Source: Streptomyces cadmiisoli (GTDB lineage Bacteria; Actinomycetota; Actinomycetes; Streptomycetales; Streptomycetaceae). From it: a stretch of DNA of 64,000 nucleotides. A program made the translations under genes and the position numbers. This document shows, piece by piece, positions 25,207-33,480 of this stretch. The stretch is from assembly GCF_003261055.1 (NCBI RefSeq), contig NZ_CP030073.1, positions 1,798,001 through 1,862,000 of the forward strand, in the 5' to 3' direction. The first letter of the stretch is position 1. The number at the start of each line of letters is the position of its first letter. Under the pieces are notes generated by a model. The model made no database searches. It was not told the DNA's origin and saw only the letters and a program-made list of their open reading frames with translations.

Positions 25207-25554
25207 TTAGTCCAGGCACATACGGACGTCGCGGTAGACGTACGTGCTGGAGACCCAGCCCTTGACGCCGGTCGTCTTGTCCGTGATGTAGACCCAGTTG
25301 CCGCTCTTCTTGGAGACGGTGAACTTGTGGCTCTTGTAGAGCACCCCGAGCGCCGTGGACTTCGAGCTGGCCTTGGACCGGATGGTCACGGCCTTGGCGT
25401 GCACTGCGTACGGCAGCGGCGGGAGGGACGAGCAGCTGCTCGCAGGGAGAGCGGAGGCGGCGGTCGGTGCCGCGTTGGCGGTGGTGGCGGACAGCACCGG
25501 CAGAGCGAGTGCGCCGAGCATCGCGGCGGATATAGCGATTCGGGTGGAGCGCAT
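25207..25554 (-). CDS. Secreted SH3-like domain protein
   Basis: A 115-residue protein; the ATG at 25554 follows GGAGG at a suitable distance. Residues 1-28 are a signal peptide (RSTRIAISAAMLGALALPVL, cleavage after TTANAAPTA). The mature part is one bacterial SH3 domain: AVTIRSKASSKSTALGVLYK, then FTVSKKSGNWVYITDKTTGV and KGWVSSTYVYRD, the 'vn.Rs.pss.s..ig.l..g..v' and 'W..v.....G..GWv...Yv' pattern. Such domains bind peptidoglycan or wall polymers. It is the only gene under the palindromic promoter-like element at 25619-25687. Confidence 0.75.
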   Translation of the reverse strand: MRSTRIAISAAMLGALALPVLSATTANAAPTAASALPASSCSSLPPLPYAVHAKAVTIRSKASSKSTALGVLYKSHKFTVSKKSGNWVYITDKTTGVKGWVSSTYVYRDVRMCLD

Positions 25555-25618
25555 GCGGAAGGAACCTCCGTGAAGGCGTGGGGAAGGTAGGGAAGGGCGC
25601 CGCGGGGTTGTCCTGGCG

Positions 25619-25687
25619 GCTGTATAAGAGTCCGGAGAATCGCCGGTTTGGCTAACCGGCGATCGTCGGCTATGTTGCGCCGCCCGT
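25619..25687 (-). promoter_or_regulatory. Palindromic promoter/operator element, copy 1
   Basis: Read leftward, this carries the arms CGCCGGTT and AACCGGCG (25641-25661 in plus coordinates) around AGCCA. GCAACATAG begins 17-18 bases before the palindrome and CTCCGGACT follows it, then TATACA as a possible -10. Two further copies (45641-45698 and 59181-59240) have the same parts at the same spacing. The palindrome overlaps the expected -35 region, so a bound protein would block or activate transcription. The 25554 gene starts about 90 bases downstream. Confidence 0.7.
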
Positions 25688-25700
25688 GTCGGCTGAGCGC

Positions 25701-26444
25701 TCAGCGCGAACGGCCGGGTGGGCGCGGAGCAGGGGCCTTCGCCACACCGGCCGGACGGCTGGCGGCGGCTGCCGGGCGGATCGGCGGGAGAGGGCCGGCC
25801 TCGCCAGTGAGCCGGTCGTCGCACCACTGCAGGGCCTCGCCCACCGTGTCGAAGCCGCCCTCGCGCAGGGTGTGCGTCCACGTCTCGGTGTCGACCTCTT
25901 CGACCACGACGCGGAACGGCAACGGGGCGCGTTCGTCCAGGGCGCGCAGGGCCACGAGCACGACCATGTCGTCGGGGTCGTCGCTGGTGTAGGAGTAGCC
26001 CATGGCGTAGTGGTTGCCGTCGCCGGCGAGGCGTCGCTCCAGCGCTCGCGTGGCCTCGTCCGCCGGCGGCGGGCCCAGTTCGGGGTCGAGGCCGATGGCG
26101 TCGTGAGGGCAGCCGCGGTGGATGAGCCAGGACTGCGCCATCGCGGGCAGCGGCAGCGGGGCCTGCTCGAAGCTGAACGTCTGCTTCTCGTAGTCCCGTT
26201 GCAGATGCACGGCGAGCACCTGGGGCATGCCGGGGTGTCCCCAGGTCGCGGTGCGGTCGAACAGGACGTAGTAGCTGTGCGGACCGTCGTGATGTTCGGC
26301 GAGGGGGACGAGCATGTCCTCGTGGACGCCGACCTTGCGGTAGAAGTCGAGGTACCTCTCCTCGTCGGCGTCGAGGTCGTCCAGATCGAAGTCGACTTGA
26401 GGGATGGACTTCCGGACCGGCGCCGGTTCGGTGGGAGACAACAA
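25701..26444 (-). CDS. Hypothetical protein of the leftward operon
   Basis: A 247-residue acidic protein with no signal peptide. The middle part contains paired strands (DGPHSYYVLFDRTATWGHPG, VLAVHLQRDYEKQTFSFEQA, MAQSWLIHRGCPHDAIGLDP) and a later module YTSDDPDDMVVLVALRALDE, RVVVEEVDTETWTHTLREGG. The C-terminus is Pro/Ala-rich. No catalytic motif stands out and I do not recognise the family. Its stop precedes the palindromic element at 25687 by 14 bases. Confidence 0.6.
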   Translation of the reverse strand: MLSPTEPAPVRKSIPQVDFDLDDLDADEERYLDFYRKVGVHEDMLVPLAEHHDGPHSYYVLFDRTATWGHPGMPQVLAVHLQRDYEKQTFSFEQAPLPLPAMAQSWLIHRGCPHDAIGLDPELGPPPADEATRALERRLAGDGNHYAMGYSYTSDDPDDMVVLVALRALDERAPLPFRVVVEEVDTETWTHTLREGGFDTVGEALQWCDDRLTGEAGPLPPIRPAAAASRPAGVAKAPAPRPPGRSR

Positions 26445-26462
26445 GGGGCCTTTCGGTGGAGT

Positions 26463-27159
26463 TCAGCGCCGCTGCGCCGGAGTGGACGGCGATGTGCCGG
26501 GGCGAGCTGGGACCTTCGGCGTCTGCGTCGTGGGGGCCCGGCGGGCGGCGAACATCGCGGCTCTTCCGGCGTCGGTGAGCGCGACCGGCTGGCCGGCGTG
26601 TACGGGGTGGCCGGTGTCCTGGGCGACCAGGTTGGCGTCCTCCAGCCGCCGTAGCTTGGTGTGGGGGATGCGGGTGCCGGAGGCGGCTGTGACGGACATC
26701 CGGCCGGTCAGCAGGTGTTCGTAGAGCTTGGCGCCGCCGGCGATGGCGAGCAGCGCCGCCTGGTCGTCAGTCGAGAGCTGCTGCGCGTCGGGCGCGACGA
26801 AACCTGCTGCGGCTTCGATGGGCTCCAGGGCGGCGAGCACATCCCGGGCAGCGGCGTCCCGCGCGTCGGCAGCCTCTTCCAACTGGTCCACGGTGGGTCG
26901 ATACGCGTGAACAGAGCGCCGTCGACGTCGAACTCGCCGCTGGACAGGCGGTTGAGGAGGCGCAGGTGGAAGATGGCGCCAGTCTGGGCATTGGCCAGCT
27001 TCCGGTGCCGGTCGACCAGTTGGGCGTGCTGCTCGTCGAGGACGCCGCGGTCGCGGTAGGCCCACAGGGTGTCGATGTCGTGCCCGTGGCGGCTTCGAGG
27101 CGCTGGTCGAGCGGGGAGACCGCACGCCGGGAGGGTGTCAGCGCGGGTTCAGGGGGCAT
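26463..27159 (-). pseudogene. Frameshifted helical gene
   Basis: Reading leftward from the ATG at 27159, coding sense moves through three frames: PEPALTPSRRAVSPLDQRLE in the first, HDIDTLWAYRDRGVLDEQHA and LANAQTGAIFHLRLLNRLSS in the second, and VDQLEEAADARDAAARDVLA through FVAPDAQQLSTDDQAALLAI to the stop in the third. The joints lie near 27080 and 26900. The last part ends with a winged-helix-like stretch (TKLRRLEDANLVAQDTGHPV followed by LTDAGRAAMF), which suggests DNA binding. The whole fits one gene of about 230 residues with two single-base losses, or sequence errors. Confidence 0.5.
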
Positions 27160-27177
27160 AGGCGATGCTCCGTGGGT

Positions 27178-27663
27178 TCAGCGGGTGGGATGGTGCGCGG
27201 GGTTCGGTGCGGGACGGGGCAGACCCGGTGGCGCAGTGGGCGGCGGACCGGGCCGGGGCACGGGCGCGCGGGCGGCCAGTTGCGGGGAACGGGAGCGTGC
27301 CGCGTGGGTGCGGGCGCTCAGCGGCCGGCGAGTCATGCCCAGGCGGCGGCCGACCTCGTCGTAGACGTCGTTGCCCGCGCGCGGCCGGATCGCGACGACG
27401 TGGATCTCCTTGTGGTGGGCGGACTCCGCGGGCGCCGGCCGGACGGCGTAGACGACGCGCCAGTCCTTGCGGGAGTCCACGAACAGCTTTCGACAGCCTT
27501 CCAGGTCACCGTCGAGGCGCAGCCCGAAGCGCTGCGCGTTCACGACTTCCTGCAGGTAGGCAAGGGTGAGGTCGCGTATGTCGCTGGGGGCCTGGAGAAG
27601 ATCGGTCAGCGCGCGCGGATCGAAGCTCAGTCCGAAGGCGGGCTGTCCCTGTCCCGCGGTCAT
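27178..27663 (-). CDS. RelE/ParE-like toxin-family protein
   Basis: A 161-residue protein; the RelE-like fold is about residues 15-110. LEGCRKLFVDSRKDWRVVYA (the 'r.l..g...R.ri.y' strand pair), then EIHVVAIRPRAGNDVYDEVG is the typical 'i.i..i..R..vY..a..rl' ending. The C-terminal 50 residues are Pro/Arg-rich and disordered, unusual for the family. RelE/ParE toxins act on mRNA at the ribosome or on gyrase; which applies is not visible. No classical antitoxin lies next to it. The start overlaps the stop of the DUF4913 gene by ATGA, so that gene could be the partner. Confidence 0.65.
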   Translation of the reverse strand: MTAGQGQPAFGLSFDPRALTDLLQAPSDIRDLTLAYLQEVVNAQRFGLRLDGDLEGCRKLFVDSRKDWRVVYAVRPAPAESAHHKEIHVVAIRPRAGNDVYDEVGRRLGMTRRPLSARTHAARSRSPQLAARAPVPRPGPPPTAPPGLPRPAPNPAHHPTR

Positions 27664-28301
27664 GACGCCGGCTCGTCCTGGTCAGCGGCTTCCGCCGTGG
27701 CCACCGTCTCCGCCCGTACGGACGGCGGCGGACCGGGCAGGAGACGGTGTGCGGGCCGGTCGGGAGAGGTCATGCAGGCCGACAGCGGGCCGCCTGGTGC
27801 GCGGATCGCGGCGACGGCGTGGGTGAGGAAGTCTCGGTGCCACACGAACAGGCCGGAGAGCCCGGCTTCGGGGTCCTTGTGCTGCTGGTAGGCGAGCCAC
27901 AAGGCATGGAGCCAGGCCACGACGTCGTCGTGCTCCTGCCATTGCAGGCACCAGGGCGCCGCGGTGGTGACCTCCGCCCCGTAGACCGGGAGGAAGAAGT
28001 CGTCGACCCAGTCGGACAGGGCGTCGAGTTCGTCCTCGCGTTCCTCTCCGTCCAGTTCCAGGATCGGGCGGGGCTCCGGTGGAGCGGCGGCCGGCGGGCC
28101 GCCGATTCCCGGCATGCCGAACGCGGCGAACGGTGATCCACTCGGCGACGGGGCGGACGCCAAGTGGTCGAGCTGCTGAGCCTGTTGCGCCGACTGCTCC
28201 ATGAGCCGCCGCACGCTCGCCTCGATTCCCTCCAGCTGTGGATCCGGAATGCGAATCGGCTCCAACTCTCCATCATTGGCAGGCTTTGCGAATTCGGGCA
28301 T
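27660..28301 (-). CDS. DUF4913 domain protein
   Basis: A 213-residue acidic protein. Residues 20-50 form a coiled coil (IEASVRRLMEQSAQQAQQLD). Residues about 88-170 match DUF4913: ELDALSDWVDDFFLPVYGAE, then PWCLQWQEHDDVVAWLHALW and LFVWHRDFLTHAVAAI, the Trp-rich pattern of this Streptomyces element family. The function is unknown; proteins of this type sit in conjugative elements. It is the upstream partner of the RelE-like gene and is coupled to it. Confidence 0.75.
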   Translation of the reverse strand: MPEFAKPANDGELEPIRIPDPQLEGIEASVRRLMEQSAQQAQQLDHLASAPSPSGSPFAAFGMPGIGGPPAAAPPEPRPILELDGEEREDELDALSDWVDDFFLPVYGAEVTTAAPWCLQWQEHDDVVAWLHALWLAYQQHKDPEAGLSGLFVWHRDFLTHAVAAIRAPGGPLSACMTSPDRPAHRLLPGPPPSVRAETVATAEAADQDEPAS

Positions 28302-28452
28302 TGAGAAGTTCGGCCTCCTACGAGACGCGGAATGAGGGAGGTGCGGGGGCGCCCTCGCGCGGTGCCGCCGACGGATTGCACGTTCCTCCGGCGGTATTTC
28401 GCCAACGGCTGCGGTGGGAGCTGGTCGCCTTGGCGACGGGCAAGGACGCGGC

Positions 28453-29208
28453 TCAGGCGGTGAGAACCACGTCGTCCTGCGTGAGGGTTGCGCGGATCGT
28501 CTCGGTGAGCCGGTCGGCCGCGATCGACGCGTAGTGCTCGGTCTTCTCCACGCCGATGAAGTCCCGGCCTTCCAACAGGGCGGCCACGCCCGTGGAGCCG
28601 GAGCCGGCGCAGAAGTCGAGGACCGTGCCGCCCTCGGGGCTGATCTTGACCAGCTCGCGCATCACCTCGACCGGCTTCTGCGTGATGTGCTGGCGCTTCG
28701 CGCCAGAGGGCTGCGAAGCCGAGTACATGCCAGGCAGATAGACGGGGTTGCGGGAGCCGTCGATCGGCCCCTTGCTGGCCCAGACGATGAACTCGCAGTT
28801 CTGGGTGAACCGGCCCTTCTGGGGCCTGGCCTGCGGCTTGTGCCAGGCCAGGACACCGCGCCACAGCCATCCGGCCGCCTGGATTGCGTCCGTCGTCGTC
28901 GGGAGCTGGCGCCAGTCGGTGAACAGCAGGGCCGTCCCGCCGGTCTTGGTGAGGCGGTGAGCCTCGGTCATGATCTGCGTCAGCCAGAACGAGTAGGACC
29001 TCTGGTCCATATTCTCGCCGGTGAAGTCGGCGAGGTCGTTCTTGGCGTCGGCGGAGGTGTACTTCTGCTTCGCGGAGCGCGTGGTGCGCTCCTTCGCGGT
29101 CCGCCCTCCGCTGTTGTACGGCGGGTCGGTGATGACGGAGTCGACGCAGCCATCCGGAAGGCCGGAGAGAACGGCCAGAGCGTCGCCCTGGTGAAGGGAA
29201 AAAGGCAA
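28453..29208 (-). CDS. DNA methyltransferase (N4/N6 type, DPPY motif)
   Basis: About 251 residues if started at the TTG at 29208; the open frame reaches 29400 but its extra N-terminus is not protein-like. FSLHQGDALAVLSGLPDG begins the fold, followed by the catalytic motif IV DPPYNSGG, the target-recognition region, then TGGTALLFTDWRQLP, and near the C-terminus motif I: GGTVLDFCAGSGSTGVAALL. This order, with motif IV before motif I, is the beta class of amino methyltransferases (N4-cytosine or N6-adenine, S-adenosylmethionine donor). No restriction endonuclease is adjacent, so it may act as an orphan methylase protecting the element in new hosts. Confidence 0.8.
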   Translation of the reverse strand: MPFSLHQGDALAVLSGLPDGCVDSVITDPPYNSGGRTAKERTTRSAKQKYTSADAKNDLADFTGENMDQRSYSFWLTQIMTEAHRLTKTGGTALLFTDWRQLPTTTDAIQAAGWLWRGVLAWHKPQARPQKGRFTQNCEFIVWASKGPIDGSRNPVYLPGMYSASQPSGAKRQHITQKPVEVMRELVKISPEGGTVLDFCAGSGSTGVAALLEGRDFIGVEKTEHYASIAADRLTETIRATLTQDDVVLTA

Positions 29209-29662
29209 AGAAAAACCCCGATTCGGGTGCGGAAACGCGGAGGGAAATAGTCGCCTCGCGCAGGAGTCCTCGCGGGCCGGAAGTGGGCATGCAGAAGCCC
29301 AGGGCCACAGACCGAGGAGGGCGAGGGGGAGTCCAAAAACTGTAGAGGCGAAACCGCCGACGACCAAGAAGTGCCCTGTCGAGGTATCGGTTTCCGGCAC
29401 CTCACGCCGACTTTTTGGTCAACCGCCGATCCGCGCCTACTGTTTTTGAACCGCCCGGCGCACACCGCCGATGGCCACTCCCCTGCCACACCTCTCGGAG
29501 GTACCCCTTGCCCCGGCACACCTAGCTCACGGCCCGGCCACGCGGAGCGAGCGGCATCTCGCCCCGCACCGGCCCGTCCCGATCGCCCACCCCGGCTACC
29601 GCGCCCTTCCGAGACGCCTCGCGCACGCGGTACGCCGGACACCGCACCCCCAAGGACACGCT
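29209..29662. other. Divergence region between the leftward and conjugation operons
   Basis: About 450 bases where the leftward block and the rightward conjugation operon diverge. Its AT content is raised (for example 'aagaaaaaccccg' and 'ctactgtttttgaa'). At 29405-29430 a sequence GCCGACTTTTTGGTCAACCGCCGA faintly resembles the palindromic element found elsewhere, followed by a possible -10 TACTGT; the likeness is weak. Promoters for both directions must lie here. Confidence 0.4.
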
Positions 29663-29722
29663 CATGACGTCTCGCTACCCACCCATGCCCGAACCCGCTG
29701 CCCGGCGAGCGGTCCGCTCGGA

Positions 29723-30847
29723 TTGAAGGGGCTCGCCGCCGGCATCGGCGTCGTCTTCCTGTCCCCGATCCTGATCGCCGGCACCGGCATGATGCTGGCC
29801 TCCTCGGCCGACGCCGTGCAGAGCAGCGGCTCCTTCAGCAGCTGCCTGAGCGACATCGACAGCGACAAGGTCGCCGAACAGGTCACCAAGATCCTTGACG
29901 GCGCCTCCGGCAAGGACGTGCACGTCGAGGGCCTGGACCTGCCCGCCGAGCAAGTCCCCAACGCCCAGACGATCGTGGCCGCCGGCCTCTCCCTCGACGT
30001 CCCCAAGAAGGGACAGATCATCGCGCTCGCCACGGCGATGCAGGAGAGCCGACTGCGCAACCTCGCCCACGGCGACCGCGACTCCCTCGGCCTCTTCCAG
30101 CAGCGCCCTTCCCAGGGCTGGGGCAGCGCCGAGCAGATCCGCGACCCCACCTACGCGAGCGAGCAGTTCTACAAGCACTTGCTCAAAGTGAGCGGGTGGC
30201 AGCAGATGACCGTCACCCAGGCCGCCCAAGCCGTGCAGAAGTCCGGCCTGCCAGACGCGTACGCGCAGTGGGAAGAGCTCGCCACCGCGCTGCAGGCCGC
30301 CATCGCCAAGACCTTCCCCGGCGGCGGTGACGCGGACGGCAAGGAATCGGACCAGGACAAGCAGCCGGCCACGACCGGCTGCGCGCCGGGCCAGGACGGT
30401 TCCGGGTTCGGCCGCATCCCCGAGGGGAGCGTCCCGAAGGGTTACTCGATCCCCAAGGACGCCGATCCGAAGGCGCGCAAGGCCATCACCTGGGCGATGC
30501 AGCAGCTCGGAACGCTCTACCAGTGGGGCGGATCCTGCACGAACTCGCATGGTCCTGACCCCATGGGCCGCTGCGACTGCAGCTCGCTGATGCAGCAGGC
30601 GTACGCCCACGCCGGAATCACGCTCACCCGCACGACGTACACGCAGGTCAACGAAGGCAAGGCGATCTCGCCCGCTCATCTCAAGCCCGGTGACCTGATC
30701 TTCAGCCGCGGCACCGCCGCCCGGCCCGAGCACGTCGGCATGTACATGGGCGAGGGCCTCGTGATCGAGGCGCCGCGCACCACTAAGCCGGTCCGGATCA
30801 CCCCGATCAAGGACTGGACGATTCTCGCCACCCGCCGCGTCCTCTGA
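29723..30847 (+). CDS. NlpC/P60 cell-wall hydrolase of the conjugation apparatus
   Basis: The readable part is 374 residues from a TTG at 29723. An upstream ATG at 29664 (TSRYPPMPEPAARRAVRS) stops at 29724 in another frame, and the hydrophobic segment that follows (GLAAGIGVVFLSPILIAG) would fit it well, so a one-base frameshift near 29715 is likely. After one N-terminal membrane segment comes a lysozyme-like segment with ALATAMQESRLRNLAHGDRD (catalytic-type Glu in 'qESr') and SLGLFQQRPSQGWGS. The C-terminal NlpC/P60 domain has GRCDCSSLMQQAYAHAGI with the catalytic Cys, then PEHVGMYMGEGLVIEAP with the catalytic His. It should open the wall for the mating channel, like VirB1-type proteins. Confidence 0.8.
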   Translation: MKGLAAGIGVVFLSPILIAGTGMMLASSADAVQSSGSFSSCLSDIDSDKVAEQVTKILDGASGKDVHVEGLDLPAEQVPNAQTIVAAGLSLDVPKKGQIIALATAMQESRLRNLAHGDRDSLGLFQQRPSQGWGSAEQIRDPTYASEQFYKHLLKVSGWQQMTVTQAAQAVQKSGLPDAYAQWEELATALQAAIAKTFPGGGDADGKESDQDKQPATTGCAPGQDGSGFGRIPEGSVPKGYSIPKDADPKARKAITWAMQQLGTLYQWGGSCTNSHGPDPMGRCDCSSLMQQAYAHAGITLTRTTYTQVNEGKAISPAHLKPGDLIFSRGTAARPEHVGMYMGEGLVIEAPRTTKPVRITPIKDWTILATRRVL

Positions 30848-30985
30848 CGCCGCACCCGCCCGGCTTCGCCCCGGGCGGTCCGGCCTTGCGGCCACTTCCA
30901 CGCCCTTCCCGCACCTCCCCCTCCGCTTTCGCCTTCCCCGCCGGCCCTCGCTGGGCCCGCGTATGCAAGGAGCCCCACCACCCCT

Positions 30986-31300
30986 ATGTCCGTCCCCCTC
31001 GCAGACCGTGTCATCCAGCTCGCTTACGACCCAGGAATTGCGCCCAAGGGCGGTGGCCTGCCCGGCCTGAGCGTGCTGAAGAACGTCGTCAACTCGATCA
31101 ACATGTTCGGCATCATCGCCGTCGTTGGCGCCCTCGCCGTCTCGCTCGGCGTCTGGGCCTGGGGCCACCACACCGGTGGCCACCAGGCCGAGGCCAACGG
31201 GAAGAAGGGCGCCGTGGTCGCCGCTGGCGCCGCCCTCGGTCTGGGCGCCGCGAACGGCATCGTGGCCTTCTTCTCCGGCCTGGGCTCGCAGGTCCACTGA
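30986..31300 (+). CDS. DUF6112-like small membrane protein (VirB2-like)
   Basis: A 104-residue protein with two membrane segments: INMFGIIAVVGALAVSLGVW and VVAAGAALGLGAANGIVAFF, joined by a short positively charged loop GHHTGGHQAEANGKKG. A polar N-terminus (VIQLAYDPGIAPKGGGLPGL) precedes them. This is the layout of DUF6112 proteins and of VirB2-type pilin subunits, which have two hydrophobic helices around a small loop. It lies directly between the wall hydrolase and a VirB8-like gene, the place where a pilin gene is expected. No pilus is shown. Confidence 0.7.
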   Translation: MSVPLADRVIQLAYDPGIAPKGGGLPGLSVLKNVVNSINMFGIIAVVGALAVSLGVWAWGHHTGGHQAEANGKKGAVVAAGAALGLGAANGIVAFFSGLGSQVH

Positions 31301-31992
31301 TGCGGAAACGATCCCCGTCCCTCTCACTGTCCTCGTACGGCTCGGGGTGGTCGGCCAACCGGCGCATCGCGATCGTCGCCGCCGCCGTCGCCGTCCTGCT
31401 CGCCATCGCCGGGGTCGTCGCCCTGTTGACCGGAGGCGGGAATAGCCACCAGGCTCCGGGCACCGCGGCGCCTGCCCCAACTGGCAGCCCGTCCTCCTCC
31501 GAGGCCGCCCCGAAGCCTTCCTCCGGATCCGGGTCGGTGCCCAAGCCGCCGCAGATCTCCGAGCCGGTCGCCTACGCCAAGGCAGCAGCCCAGATGCTGT
31601 GGTCCTACGACACCCATGACACCAGCCGCGACCAACAGCTCGCCGGCATGCGCGCCTGGATGACCGCCGAGACCAAGTACGCCGACTGGGCCTCGGTCTC
31701 AGGCCAGGTGCCCGATCCGGTGCTGTGGTCACGGATGGCCGACCAGGACCAGCACGCCACCGCCCACGTCACCGAGGGCCACTACCCCGGCGCGTTCAAG
31801 CAGGCCCTGGCCGAGGACCCGTCCGCGATCACCGAGGCGTACATCTACGTCGTCACCGTCAACGGCAAGCAGACGCTCAGTTGGAAGAAGGGCGGCGGAG
31901 GGGCCGAGGAACGGGCCGTGACCCTCGCCGTCCAGTGCCGCCCGAACCACGACTGCACCCTGGCCGCCATCGCTCCGAGCGTCACGCAGTGA
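31300..31992 (+). CDS. VirB8/TcpC-like conjugation protein
   Basis: A 230-residue protein whose ATG at 31300 overlaps the TGA of the previous gene. Residues 20-45 form one membrane segment (RRIAIVAAAVAVLLAIAGVV), followed by a Pro/Ser linker and an extracytoplasmic domain: EPVAYAKAAAQMLWSYDTHD, then RAWMTAETKYADWASVS and VTEGHYPGAFKQALAEDPSA. One short cytoplasmic tail, one helix and an NTF2-like outer domain is the VirB8/TcpC/TraC-type plan in Gram-positive type IV systems. It would bridge the channel core. I infer this from layout and neighbours; direct sequence similarity is weak. Confidence 0.65.
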   Translation: MRKRSPSLSLSSYGSGWSANRRIAIVAAAVAVLLAIAGVVALLTGGGNSHQAPGTAAPAPTGSPSSSEAAPKPSSGSGSVPKPPQISEPVAYAKAAAQMLWSYDTHDTSRDQQLAGMRAWMTAETKYADWASVSGQVPDPVLWSRMADQDQHATAHVTEGHYPGAFKQALAEDPSAITEAYIYVVTVNGKQTLSWKKGGGGAEERAVTLAVQCRPNHDCTLAAIAPSVTQ

Positions 31993-32028
31993 CCCGCGCC
32001 TGACACACGAAAGGAGGAGCAACTCCCC

Positions 32029-33399
32029 GTGGGCTTCTGTGATTACCCCCTGGCCGACAAGTTGTGCACGGTCGGCGACGCGGTGGATTTCGCCTCGGAC
32101 CCCGGCAAGGCCATCGGTGACTGGATGGCGAAGTCCGCCGGTGAACTGGCCGCCGCCGCGGCCAACCTGGCCGCCGAGGCGGTCGACACCACCACGAAGG
32201 TGGATCTGAACGCCGGATGGTTCCGTGACAACTACGAGATGCTGCTGCCACTGGGCCTGGTCCTGCTGGTCGCCACGTTCTGCGCACAGCTGGTCCGGGC
32301 CGCCATCCGGCGCGACGGGCAAGCTCTGACACAAGCGTTCACCGGCACCATGAGCGGCGTCCTGTTCGCCTTCTGCGCCATCGCCCTGACCACGGTGGCC
32401 GTCGAAGTCGTCGACGCCGTCAGCGACGGCCTGTTCAAGACCGCGAACCTGGACATCGAGGCGGCCGTGCGCCGCATCGTGAAGGTCAGTCAGATTGCGT
32501 CGCTGGCCGGGCTAGGCTGGCTCGTCCCGGTCGTCGCCGGCCTCGGCGCAGCCATCGGCGCCTTCCTCTACTGGTGCGTGATGATGGTCCGCAAGGTCGG
32601 CATCCTCGTCATGGTCACGCTGGCCGTCTTCGCCTCCGCCGGCGGCGGCTGGGAGGTCGCCCGGCGCTGGCGCAAGGGCTGGATCGAAGCCACCGCCACC
32701 CTCGTGGTCTCCAAACTGCTGATGACCGTGATCTTCGTGATCGGCATCGCCGCCATGGGCAAAACCGAGACCAAGGACGGCATCGCCGCTCTGGCCGACG
32801 TCATGTCCGGCATCGTGATCATGATCTTGGTGCTGCTGTGTCCGTACGCGGTCTTCAAGTTCGTGCACTGGGCGGCCGACGGGACCGACGGGGAGTCCAT
32901 CCACCGTGCCGGCGGCGCCGGTGCGCAGATCGCGAAGGCGCACGCCGAGAAGGCCGCCCGCAAGGCCGCCGCTACTGCGGCCACCGCCGGAACCGGGGGC
33001 GCTGCCGCCGGCGCGGGTGCCGCACCGCAGGGCCCCGACGGCGGTGGGTTCCCCGGCGACGTCGCTGCCAACCCGACCGGCGGAGGCGGCGAGGGCAAGG
33101 AGGGATCGCAGAGCGGCGGAACGGAGGCCTCGCCCGGCGGCGACGCGGTCAAGTCCGGCCTGGAGAAGCCCGTCCAGCCCGCGCCGACGAGCGTGTCCGA
33201 CGACACCAGCGGCCAGGTGGGCGGCAGCCCGGGGCCTGGCGGATCCGGCGCGAGCGCCGCGTCTGGGCAAAGCGGCGGATGGCAGTCCACTCCGCCGACC
33301 ACAACCCCGCCGCCGCAGGGCGCACCCCCGTCCTCCGGCGCGCAGAATGCCCCGTCCAGCGGGGCCAGCGGACCCCCGCCGCCTCCGACCGGCCTCTGA
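32029..33399 (+). CDS. VirB6/TrbL-like polytopic membrane protein
   Basis: A 456-residue protein from a GTG at 32029 with AAAGGAGG upstream. The N-terminal 60 residues are soluble (CDYPLADKLCTVGDAVDFAS). Then come about six membrane segments, for example MLLPLGLVLLVATFCAQLV, VLFAFCAIALTTVAVEVV, WLVPVVAGLGAAIGAFLYWC, MMVRKVGILVMVTLAVFASA and LMTVIFVIGIAAMG. The C-terminal 160 residues are low complexity, rich in Gly, Ala, Pro and Ser. This is the plan of TrbL/VirB6 channel proteins of conjugative elements. It is followed by the SCO6880-like gene, as in other Streptomyces type IV-like clusters. Confidence 0.75.
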   Translation: MGFCDYPLADKLCTVGDAVDFASDPGKAIGDWMAKSAGELAAAAANLAAEAVDTTTKVDLNAGWFRDNYEMLLPLGLVLLVATFCAQLVRAAIRRDGQALTQAFTGTMSGVLFAFCAIALTTVAVEVVDAVSDGLFKTANLDIEAAVRRIVKVSQIASLAGLGWLVPVVAGLGAAIGAFLYWCVMMVRKVGILVMVTLAVFASAGGGWEVARRWRKGWIEATATLVVSKLLMTVIFVIGIAAMGKTETKDGIAALADVMSGIVIMILVLLCPYAVFKFVHWAADGTDGESIHRAGGAGAQIAKAHAEKAARKAAATAATAGTGGAAAGAGAAPQGPDGGGFPGDVAANPTGGGGEGKEGSQSGGTEASPGGDAVKSGLEKPVQPAPTSVSDDTSGQVGGSPGPGGSGASAASGQSGGWQSTPPTTTPPPQGAPPSSGAQNAPSSGASGPPPPPTGL

Positions 33400-33480
33400 T
33401 TCCCAGACCGACCCCCGGGGGCGGGATGTGCACGCGCCCTCCCGCCCTCGGGTTCCACCCGCGCCTCCAGGACCCGCCCC

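Noticed and set aside
29405..29430. Fourth copy of the palindromic regulatory element
   Set aside because: Only GCCGA and CAACCGCCGA resemble it; arms do not pair and the GGCAACAT part is missing, so it is not counted as a copy.
29675..31732. Long minus-strand open frame of 685 codons
   Set aside because: It is antisense to the NlpC/P60, DUF6112-like and VirB8-like genes; composition is that of a shadow frame.
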